From contig JANSLP010000038.1 in the NCBI GenBank assembly GCA_029298735.1, positions 62,001-126,000 of the forward strand: a DNA stretch of 64,000 bases, written 5' to 3'. The position numbers and the translations under genes were made by a program. Source of the stretch: Ophiostoma sp. CBS 140.51. Its lineage: Eukaryota > Ascomycota > Sordariomycetes > Ophiostomatales > Ophiostomataceae. This document shows, one piece after another, positions 47,301-57,959 of the stretch (position 1 is the stretch's first letter; each line of letters starts with the position of its first letter). The notes under the pieces are model-generated. The model searched no databases and was not told the origin of the DNA. It saw only the letters and a program-made list of their open reading frames with translations.

Positions 47301-50261
47301 ACGACCCTCGTTCAAACTCGGCGGCAAAACAAGTGGCCGCGGTGACAGGCCAGTCCTGGTTTCTAAACTCTCTTCAGCAACGACCTCCGGGTAATCGTAT
47401 CTCCTACCGGCATCGGCGACTCCAGTCATCGGCATCCTTTTGTGCTCCCATTTCGGTACGCCGTCTTCCTTTTTGTGTGGCCAAGGCCCGCGGTCCTGGG
47501 AAACTATCCGCGTCGTCCACCGCAGAGATCACTTCCATTACCGCACGGCCGTCTCTATCAAGGCCCAACTTTGGACCAATATCACACTTTCACACCCTCG
47601 TTCTCCTAACAACCAGTTCTTTTGGTGGTTACACAAGAACGGGGCCTGTCAAGATACTGCAACGGCTGTGTGCATCGCAACCCAAGAAGACGAGCCCAAA
47701 AAGCCAAGCAACGGAGGAGCGAGAGTTGTCCGTTCTGGCTGTGATTGACCGTGGTTGAACACAACAGCACGCATTCGATCAGTGTGCAACCGGTCGCACA
47801 GGCACGCTCTCACATACACAGCAAAGTCCCACAGACTAGGAAGCATGTCGGTTTCCTCCTGCAGTTTTTCACAGACACTCGTTTTCCTGCACGAATCCCA
47901 TAGCCATCACGGCGGCCTCGTTCACGCACACATCTCGGCACTCTTCACATCCGCCGTCCTCAGCTAGAAACCAGAACCCTAGTCGAGCTTCCTCGTTCCC
48001 AAAAATACGCCCTTTAGACCCACCTACGCCCAACACTTGTTGCTTCACGCAGCCGCCATCGTGAGGCCCTGAATTTCTGCTTGCGATCCACTCTCAAGCC
48101 TTCGGATCTGTCGTCTCCGACGTGCGGCGTACGGCCGACGGCGGCCTGCCTTGCATCCCCTTCCTTGTGCATACCGGTAAACGTGTACCTGAATGCGCTC
48201 GTATCGGTACTTTGATAGGATTTATTGTACATATTGTACATGCTATTAATACTTATCTTGTGTACACTCATACTGTAACATACGCATACGATCAACGAAC
48301 CTGTACATGCGCCAATATCAGTTCGTATGTATTTTGTTTTATTTTCAAAGTTGAAGAGAAAAAAGGCCTCTGAGTGTATTGCGAATTTATTTTGGGATAC
48401 TGGTATCTTCCTAGTTTTCATGTTTCGAAAGTCCAAACATTAATATAGAGCTACTGAATATCCAAGAACCGATAAATTGCCAGCTTCAATACAGGACAAG
48501 ATATACGGAATCAATATTTGGCTCGTCTGTTGTCTCGATGTCGTTGCTGGATGTTGGAATCTGATATCACGTGAGAATAATTTAACGGCTGTCGGGAAAG
48601 AGCGTCCCGGGACCGGCCAGGGGAAGCTTTCCCCGCACGCACAAATGTGCGCAGCGCCCAACTGAACTGCCAAAATAGGTACATATGTTGGGTGCGAGTA
48701 CGCCCAGGGGAAGGGAAAGAGGAGAGAGGAAAGGGGAGGCAGGAACAACCGGGAAAGCAGGCAGCACCTCCTCATTTGAGACTTTCCCCTTCTCCTCTTT
48801 CTGTCTCTCCTCTTTTGTCCTTTTTGTCTCCTTCAAAAAACATTTCGAGCCCATCAACGAACATAAATAATAATGATAACGACGACACGATAATCGACAC
48901 CGAAAAACAGCGACGAAAATGCGCGACAACTCGCCAGAATTGAAACGGTACCCACTGCCAGGAACGCCGACGGCTAGCGATAATAGCACAATGCCCATTT
49001 TTTTGCCGAGCGATACACGCGCTGGCGAGCAGAAAATTGGTGCAGAGAGAGAGGCAGAAAAAAATAGGAGCGAATTTCCAAGTGGAGCGCTTCCACATCC
49101 TACGGAGAGGACTCTCGCCTTGTTTTGCCGAGCGGCATTTCCCCTGTGATGGGCGGGAGAGAACGCGAATCGACGACAAGAAGGCCATGCTGTCATTGGG
49201 AGGCTCGTGCCTCGCCCGTCTTATTTATATTCACTGCTCCGAGTTAATAGGGTACACCCACCTGGAGACAACAAGCTCTTGCAGCGAGAGCTCCTCTCCG
49301 AGGCTCGGCTTCGTCGGGTGTTTGTTCTCCGGACGTGCATCACACCCGGCGATCGACGACTTTCTCCTCCGTCCATCCATCTTTGCCCCCTGATCCCGTG
49401 GAAAGGACATTGTTCGATTGTCTCTGTGTGTATACATCTTGTCAACATGTTCTGCCCTGTTTCCCTGTGTCTACGGTGTTCCCGCGCGAGGCCTGACGGC
49501 TCGGTTGCTCTATTGCCTGCGAGCTGCACGGCGTTTCCTGATGTCTGAGCTTCCCACCATCTCGTGCTTCCCCGGATTTGCCTACTGCAAGTGCTAAAGG
49601 GAAAGCTCTCTCAAGAAGACGAGCTCCGGAATCGCAAAGAGTTCCCATGCGGGAGGAACCGTGCATTACTCGGTGTGCATTGGAACGGGCGAGTCAGGCG
49701 AGAAGGCGCGAGGTTTCAACGTCAATTGATATCTCGTTTCCTCGATATCCTGCGAGCTTATTCATCTAAGTCACGATTCAAGACATTTTGATATTTGTTG
49801 CGGATAAATAAGCGCGCAATCCTCTCCCGCATATCACATCCTCGCGTGCCACGTTCAGTTTGTTGATGATTTTTATTGGAAAATTCTTTTTTACAAGTAT
49901 GGTTTGTCCTTTGACCCTCCATTATTTACAAACCCGGGTTGTCTAAGATTTTTTTCTAATCCTCCCCTGTATTTGTGTTTCCGCTTTGTCGTCGTCGTAC
50001 ACTCGGCAAATGCTCTAAATTTTTTTCGATGTTGATTGTGGTGGTTGGTTTGGTAGGTTGGTTTGTTTTTGTCGCTTGGTCCTTTTGATTTTTCGAATAC
50101 GTTGTGAGGCATTTTCGAGAAAAACCGAGTCCCAATCATTTTTGTCCTGTTCCGTCCACAGTCGGATAGGTAGCAGGTCGCAAGTCGAGGTCGGCCGATC
50201 AAAAAGCCATATTCGAAGACTCTTATGGGAAAGAGACGAGGCGAATATTGCGGGAAATTGT
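41395..50261. other. Large interval between convergent genes, no protein gene recognised
   Basis: About 8.9 kb. Between roughly 43.1 and 47.2 kb the plus strand shows repeated pyrimidine-rich tracts like those of fungal leaders, but no ATG frame with protein-like composition follows. A 141-residue frame at 47333-47758 starts at GTG and has no upstream in-frame ATG. Near 48.2 kb an AT-rich patch holds PUF-type motifs. A short ATG frame begins at 45968 next to a GTAAGG. A plus-strand non-coding or very poorly conserved transcript is possible. No tRNA was found. Confidence 0.45.
48226..48242 (+). promoter_or_regulatory. Overlapping-type PUF (Pumilio) recognition motifs
   Basis: TGTACATA at 48226-48233 matches the PUF consensus UGUANAUA, and TGTACATG follows at 48235-48242. 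Such motifs act in 3' UTRs, so they would be meaningful only if a plus-strand transcript ends here. The pair may be chance. Confidence 0.25.
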
Positions 50262-51146
50262 TTACGTCTGGAAGGGGTTATTAGCAACTGGGTTCGATCA
50301 AGAAAGCGGCCACGACGACCACGAATATGGAACGCCAATGCGGGAACAGAGAAAATACGTACGAACTTGGCCATGAGGGCAACCATCAGGTCGAACAGAC
50401 CGATGGCCTCGACGAAGGCGAAACCCAGAATGGCGTACGAGAACAGCTGGCCACGGAGGGCGGGGTTGCGGGCAACACCCTGGATCAGGGCAGCGAAGAC
50501 CAGACCGATACCGATACCGGCACCAGTCAGACCGATGGCAGCAGAGCCCATACCAATGTTCTTGGAGACCTCAACCATGGCCTGGGCAATCTCGGAGCTG
50601 TACATGCGGCGGCCGTTGAAGGCAGCCTTCTTGGTGGCAGCCTGGGTCAGCAGGCTGGGGGTCTGCTGGCGCTTGACAGCCTGGAAGGGGCTGGGGCGGG
50701 CAGCGGCTGGAAAGAAAAAAAGATGTCAGTGACATGATCGAGACGATGGCATTGAGGTGTTGTTGAGGCAGGCATGCAGGCATAGCTATGCTTTGTTGTG
50801 GTCATCACTAATTGGAAGCTCAATTGAAGATTTTTCGCGCAGCCGCGACTGCCCGAAATTACCGCAACCCCGGAATTTCATCTCCCAGCGGCCGAGAAGG
50901 CCTGGGAAAATTTGGTTTGCGGCGGCGAGCAGCGTCGGTCGAATCGATTCCGGCATTGGCAATAGGCACGCGAAGCAGCGTATGCTGTTCCTGTCTCGAT
51001 GTGTTCTCTTCTTGCGTCTTGATGTTTCAGCTCCGGGAAAAGTTGTCCTTACCAGCGAAAGTGCGCTTAGCAGCCGCGGTGCGCATGGCGGGGCGGGCAG
51101 CAGCCATCGAGGTGGCGAGTCTGGAAGCGAGGACGCGGGAAGCCAT
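50262..51146 (-). CDS. atp9: Mitochondrial F1Fo ATP synthase subunit c (subunit 9) precursor
   Basis: Minus-strand exons 51146-51053, 50706-50363 and 50267-50262 encode 147 residues. The introns are 346 and 95 nt. The second has a GTACGT donor and separates Phe146 from the last codon, so the final exon is only Thr-stop. Residues 1-66 are an Arg/Ala-rich mitochondrial presequence ending RRM. The mature 81-residue proteolipid starts YSSEIAQAM and forms two helices joined by the polar loop ARNPALRGQ. The proton-carrying Glu131 lies in FAFVEAIGLF. Both lengths equal those of the Neurospora crassa precursor. The protein forms the c-ring of Fo in the inner membrane. Codon use is strongly biased, as expected for high expression. 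An AATAAA on the minus strand lies at 49872-49877. Confidence 0.96.
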
Positions 51147-54100
51147 TGCGACTGTTTTGTGTGTTGTGAGGAAGAAAAAAAGGAAGAGAAGGGATATGCA
51201 AACAAGGAGGACAAAGATGCAAAGCAAAAAAGATTTGGATGATGGAAGTGGGTAAGAAAGGAGAAGAAGAGAAGAAGGAGAGAGGAAAAGAAGGAGAAAG
51301 GAAAAGGGAGAGGAAGAAAAGAGAGAGGGAAGGAGGAGAAAAAGAGAGAAAAGAAGGAGAAGGAGAAAGGAGAAGCCGAGAATGGGCGAAAGGGAATGAG
51401 TGAATTGAGAGAGGGAAAGCCGGGAAAAAAAAGAAGTGGGAACTACCGGGTCCAGCTTTGGGACAAGAAAACGAGTTGGTGGGTACTCGGGGCAACCTCA
51501 CCAAGACACACACAAACGCTTTGCTCGCTATTGTGGACTACGGACCAGTCCACGGAACGAGGTTATGGACGTGTTACAGAGATTTCGAGACCTGGATAGA
51601 GAGGCCGAGGCGCAAGAGGGGACACGGGATGAGGGCTTGAAGCGAAGGTGAAGATGAAGTTGTAGATGCGAGCTCGATATTAGGACTCGTCTTTTGCTTC
51701 TTTTCGGTATCCTTTGCTCTGCGACATTTACCACTACGAACACCCACCTGCTTGTACGAAAGCTCGTACAGATGCAGTCCGGTCTGTTCGATATCACTGC
51801 ATCTTGCAGCCTCGAGCTGCGGCTGGAATATGCATTTGTCCAGTCTAGCTCCCCCTCGAGTGAGGGAAAAGCAAGAAGCTATGGATATAGAGGAACAAGA
51901 CGACCAAATCCAGGAACGAAGAGGAACGGGTGGGCTCTCCAAAGCTTTGAGGATTATGGCATCCGGGGAAGAGCGAGGACGGCACAGCTGGGGACAATAC
52001 ACTGGAGCCCGTTGGCGAGAGCACGAACAACGATTCTGAGAGGAATCTGATGCTGGAAAGCTCTTCAACATAGGCCACAGTTTTTTTCTTACCTTTTTTC
52101 GTTCTGATTTCCGCCTTATTGTCGGACAATGTCGGGAAACGGGGGGACGGGCGAGTAAAAACACGCAAAGGGGGTGGTTGTGGCCTGGCGGTGTTTTAGC
52201 TCTTTTGATGAGGCATGTCCACTTCGTGTGGTTCTGCTTCTTTTTTTGCGACAGGGTGAGGCCAAAACGGACGAGCTTTAAGCTCTTGATATCTTGACCA
52301 AAATTTCAAAACGGAGGCCAAGTCGCTGTATTCTGGCATCTACAAACTTTCCATCGACTCCCACCATGCCCTAAGTCCATTTTTGTCGTCTTTTGGCATG
52401 TTGGTTTGCTTGGAAAAGAGTTTTCTTGATACCTTATTTTTGCTCCTCGGGGGGGCGTGGTGGCGCGGCTTTGTTGTCTGAGGCATCGACGTTGAGATAA
52501 GATTTTTCTGATTAATTTTTTTCTCTCGCGCGCTTCCTATTGCGGTCGCTCCTGCTCTGTGACGGTTCCGAGTGGTAGGATCAGGCTGCGGGAGACCGTC
52601 TTAGTGATAGGTACACACCCCATTCTCGTTTTGGCTCCTTGCCAGATCGCTCCTTCTGTGGTCCTGTGGCTCTGTGGCTTCCCGTATTTCTTCTGGAATC
52701 CTTCGCCCATTGGCGAATTCACACGGCCCCACCACTAGTCCCCAAACCCGGCCCTGCAGCTAGCCGTCTCGCTGGATTGTTTTGTGTGGCATTGAACCTC
52801 TGAGCGCTGAGCGTTGTCGCAAACACACACGCCGCCAAATTTCACAGTGCTCTCGGTGGTGACCCCCACCCCACTTAGTCACCCAGCAAAGTGGAAGAAG
52901 AGACAGAAGGAAGGAACGACCGACGAAACATCGCCATGATGCGCAGGCGTCAAGCAAGGACGACTCACTGTGTCTGGCATGGAGGGAAGCAGCGTTTGGT
53001 ATGCGTGTAGCCGAAAGGACTCCGTTTCCTGTCTTTCGTGCTAGCATCACGATCGCCGAGTCTCTCAATAACACAGGACAACAGGTTTCGCCTCACCGTT
53101 TCGACTGGTCCCGTTCTCCTGGAGTCCTGTCGCTACTTCGTATCTCCCCTGAAGACGAATATTGGCCTGGCGCTGAAACTCATCCAGATCAAAACGGAAG
53201 ACATCATTCAGAATCAGCAGCTTTCAGAGGAAGCAGATCACAACCGGCCTGACACCACCTATCCAGAGCTGCATCCCACGCGCACACACTCGCGTCGCCT
53301 ATTAAAAAGCCGGAAATAGGCTCCTCGGTTGGTCGGCCCTGCCAGGCTTTCCTTCCAGCGGACACTGTTCACCGTCTCGGACTCTTGACTCGGGAGAAAA
53401 TCGATCGAGAAACAGGAGGTCATGTTCGCCAAGAGGGCAGCAGAGACATTGCGACAGGAGGGTGCCACCAAGCAAACAGCTAGCCTGCAACGGGCAATGT
53501 ATCCTTTGCCTGTGACTCGCATACAACAGATACCTGGATGCAAACTGCGAAAATGCACAGCACGCTGCAGGCCATCTGATTCTGATCTGGCCCTGTCCGC
53601 CTGCTCGGCCTGGGCCAGGCCCCTGGCCAGAAGAGGAAACGGAGATCTGCATGAGAAGCACACCCATTACGTCCCTATCCCTATTTCCCTCTTTCGCTTT
53701 GGGCGGTGTGCGGCGGCATATTGCGACAGCAGCACAGATGCATGCGCTCATGGGACTGCTCACGCCCTGGACCGTTATTATGGCGCACGGTACGACGCAT
53801 ACAATTACAGATTCCCGTACTAGAACAAGATTTGCTGGGCATTGCGACGTATTATCTGGCATAACCTTATGAGACCCCCTGCCACTGCCCACGAAAGCCC
53901 ACTTCTGCGTAAACAAACCGGACAAACGCACGAATATTTGCAGGAGAAGGGCTGTCCAAAGAGATTTTTGCTGGGAAATTGGGGGGCCCAGGTACTGGCC
54001 GCCAGAAGAGACATACACAGTAATATTGCAGCACTCAGTCTATTCGGAGAAACTGAGCGGCCAGGAGCTGTTACTCCGACTGCAGAGTGAGTGAGAGAGC

Positions 54101-57100
54101 TTGCAGCCGGTAGAGCTTGAAGCTCAATGAGACATCGCACCGTCACGATGTTTTGGTGATGACTCTCTGAAACGACAGAGCTTTCTATCTTACGGGAATA
54201 AACATATAGAGAAATATTGAAGGGAGGAAACGGTGAAGCTATTCACAGGCTACAAGATCACCTCGAAAACGGAGCAACGGAAAAGCTGACACAGCTGTCC
54301 TTCTGGCGGTGATGGCATGGATGTCCAGTCGTCACACAGAAGAGAAAATTTACAGGCATGAGATTGCGAGTAGTGTGCGATCGCGCACCCAATCGCCGGC
54401 CTACTAGGCGCCACGACCGCCTGGTCATCGTCGTCGTCGTCGGAGGAGGAAAACTCTTCCTGCCACGACGCACAATCAAACGCACAAAATTACGCCAGAC
54501 GGCCATACCCTCGATATCTGACGAGTAAAAATAGGGCATTCGTAGCCTTGTTCCACCTATTTGTGGACCAACAACCAGGGGCTTCTTTCAGTGCATTTTG
54601 CTGCTCAACAGCGTCATGCCCAAGCAACCTCGGTAGCAGCCGGGATAGGTTGTCCGGGCCCCGTTTTTGGTGGCTTGTTTCCTTTTGTTGCCAGCTTTCA
54701 GCTGCTTCACAAGAACATCACAGCTTCCCTTGCCCTGAATTGCCCTGTTGGCTTGCGAGGCTTGCTTGTTTCTCTTCCCGAGAGCTACCCCTGCAGCCCA
54801 GTACTTTCTTTTTGCCCTCCCTCACAGGCGGTAATAAGAACGAAAGGTGGCCCAGGGAAGCAGCTGAAACGGGAATGATGAGATGGACCGTTCAAAGATC
54901 CCAGGGGTGGGAGGGCGTGTGGGATACCACTGTAAATGATGCCCACACGCCCCCTCTACTACTTGTAAAATGTCCCTTGTAGCCGCCATGCCGCGTCTGA
55001 TTCTGTGCGTTTGCAGTGCATCTTTGTTCCTGGTTTTCAGATGTGGCTGTCTTCAGCAGTCTTCTGTGGCACAGCGACAATATAGTCCAGGCCAGCTCCA
55101 TTATGCTTCTTGTCAAACAGTGTCTTCACCGCAACTGACAGCGGACCCAAAACGGAAGGGAAAGGCTCTCACTGGCAAGACGCTGTCCTAACCACAATCG
55201 GAGCCGCAAAGAAGAAATTGTGAGGGATGTCGTGAGCCTGGGCCAGCGTTTTTGCAACTCGGTTACTTCCCCATTGGGATAGTGCACGGCAATTGCCATA
55301 TCAATTTATTGGCTGCCACCCAAGTTCCAGAGTTATGGTGGCAGAGTTTTTCCCAGGCTAATAAAAAGGGCAGCCGCCATATGCCACGTTTTCTCATTTT
55401 CTCTCCTGCCCTCTCGCTGTTTCCTATTCAGGTCTTCCGGGCGCTTCTTTCCTACCCTGTTGACAGTCAAACAGGAATTGGAGAAAGTACATAGAATGGA
55501 GAGAGCGTATGGGAAGGAAGGAGCAAAAGAGACATAAAAAGTTATGGATGCAGAAGGAACGATGTAAAACGGATGCGTCCTCGAATATGAATTTAACGAG
55601 GTGTATTCACCATTTCTCTCTTTCGCTCTCAATTGAAAAGAGTTTTTTTTCCGCGTCTCCCTTGTTTTTTTTCTCTGTCTCTCTCTCTCTCGTCTGTATC
55701 CACTTCGTGCGCCAACACCGTCGAGCAATCCTGAGGTTTTATTTGCTATCGGAATCTTTCGGGGCCAAGGGAAGGAGCGTAAAAAGAGTGGGTTCGCTAA
55801 GAAGAAATAAGGGCAAAAATATGAAGGAAAGAGAAATAGCGAGGAATAGCGAGAGTCAAAAAAAAAAGAAGAGAATCAAAATAATACGGAGCAAAGGGCC
55901 ACCCGCTCTCAATTCAACAGAGGGAAAAGGACGGTCACACTGAGAAAACAAACTTTTTACAGGGGTCTTTTTTCCGTGGTACAAACACATACGGAAGAAC
56001 ACGAATGATGAGTGACAACGTAGCATTCAGAAACTCAGAGCTCAGTCAGAGCTGTCACACCTCTCATTGTGTCTTCTTTTCTCCAAAAATCTCCAATTGC
56101 TCTTGCTCTTGCTCTCTTTTTTACTCCAAATTATCCCGTGACATCACATTTGTTGACATTGAAGATCTCATACATCAGAAATCATGGATTGAAAGTTATG
56201 TGACAAGCACCAAAAAATACAGAGAAAAGCAGCGGATTTTGACAGAATTGACGGTGGCCGGAGTTGCCTTCCGATGCCCGTGGGCCTGTTTAGTGGTCTC
56301 GAAACGGTGGAAGGGACCTAAGCGATTGCACCACCAGTGTGCTCCATAGATATTCATGGCGTTTCGTCTTGCCTCCTGTCCCTTGCGCTAGCACGAAGCA
56401 GCTTCTTGTGGCAAGATAGATCATCAGGGCACTGCAGTCACAGCGTGCTCAGAAGACTGCTGGAATTCACCGTTTTCTTCTCGTTGCTTCAGTGAACATC
56501 TTGTCAAACAATGCTCTTGACAGCCAGTGGACTGTTGACGACAGAAAGGAGACGGTGGGACAAAATGAACGACCAGAACATGAAGCCAGGCAGGAATGAC
56601 CTTTGAAAGTGGCTCCCCTAACGCAAACTAAATTCCATCACGAGAGCTGCTCACCGGACGGGGCCTGTTTGGCCCCTGCAAGTGAAATCGAAAGGACCGT
56701 CTCTTCTGTCCGTTGTGCTATTCAGGATGAGGCTTCTTTCTCGACCGATGAGCTTTCTCTCATAAATCGAAGAGACCGAGTTGAAAATGGAAAATATATG
56801 TGAGAGAAGATGAAGGAAAAGAGCATTGTCCACGACGACGTGAAGAGACAGCAGGACAGGCGGGCCCGGATTCAAACCGGGCGGAAGGACAACATCAACT
56901 GCTATACGGGGTGGCTGGAGAGGTGTTGGCTGCTCTTGATTTCCTTGCGTTGGCGTCTCTGGCGGAGACCTTGAGACGGTCCGCGCACAGCGCGCGACGA
57001 GCGAGTTCTCCTTTCCAAGAATTAGAAAGGTGGGCCGTTAACAACCAGTTGTGGTTCTCGGCCTCCGTTCTCTGTTGCCCACACCCCCCTCCCTTGGACA

Positions 57101-57959
57101 GACCTTATCAGGTCGTCTTGGTGTGTGTGTGGGTAAGTTTCTGGGCTGTCCTGCTTCTGAAGCATGACAGGAGGGCGAATGTATTGCATGCCGAATAGTG
57201 TGTAATGCTGTGTATGTCCACGATGAACGCGGAGAGAAAATATTAGGTGGGAAGAAACGGTTACAGAAGGTGAAGGGATAGTACAATGAGAAAAATAATG
57301 GCATTCAAAATATTAGGGATATCAAAACGGAGCCGCTCGCCAAAAAGTGCACCAAAGCGATAGAAGGGGGCAAATTTCAATGTAGAACAGAGAAAAAACA
57401 AAACGGAGCGCTCGTAACGGTTCTATCAAGGAAAATCTAAAAGAAAAGAAAACAGCAGGATGCCAGCAAAGGGGGGCGTGTGTATTCTGTAACTTCGTTA
57501 TGTGCCTCCGTCTCAAAGAGTTGTTTCTCATTGTTTGTCTTGCCTGTTGGTCGAGACGGTGCCTGGATGGTGCCTGAAATGGTCCCTGGATGGGCGCTGA
57601 CCTGACCATAAATGGTCCCTAGAATAGAAGCGAACTGTTTCTTTGTTGTTGGTGCCTCCGTATTATATATTGTGTGCTGTGTTGTTGTGACTGGTGGTGC
57701 CCAAGGGGAGAAATGGAATGATATATGAATGACGGCATGTCCCCCCTCCCTTCTGATACACCCCTCGTTGGTCCCTCTCTTTTCTTCTTTTGATAAAGAG
57801 ACAGGATGATGCAAGGCTGAGAAAAAGAGAGTGAGGCTGAACCGCAAGCTCATGCGGGTATATCAGTTTCATTGTTGACTTTCCTGTCTAACCCATATCC
57901 TTTTGTTGTTTCCATTCCTTCCCTTACTCGTTATCGTTTCGTCATGTCGATATATCGCC
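51147..57959. other. Upstream region of atp9 and 3' flank of the acetyltransferase gene, no gene seen
   Basis: About 6.8 kb with no supportable gene. The first 250 bases carry the purine tract listed separately and are probably the atp9 leader. Further frames are short or start at non-ATG codons. A tRNA T-arm-like sequence occurs on the minus strand around 56860-56885 but lacks the rest of a tRNA. Confidence 0.5.
51254..51375. other. 122-base uninterrupted purine tract in the atp9 5' region
   Basis: Every plus-strand base is A or G, so the atp9 sense strand is pure pyrimidine 108-229 bases upstream of its start codon. CT-rich tracts mark promoters and leaders of highly expressed fungal genes. 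The length and purity could also allow triplex (H-DNA) formation. Confidence 0.9.

Noticed and set aside
47333..47758. 141-codon plus-strand frame that looks somewhat protein-like
   Set aside because: It starts at GTG, there is no in-frame ATG after the upstream stop at 47210, and no convincing upstream exon could be joined.
56845..56910. Minus-strand tRNA-like T-arm (CCGG stem, TTTGAAT loop) with an upstream A-box-like TAGCAGTTG
   Set aside because: The spacing is too short for an anticodon arm, the acceptor stem does not pair, and there is no T-run terminator. At most a tRNA fragment.
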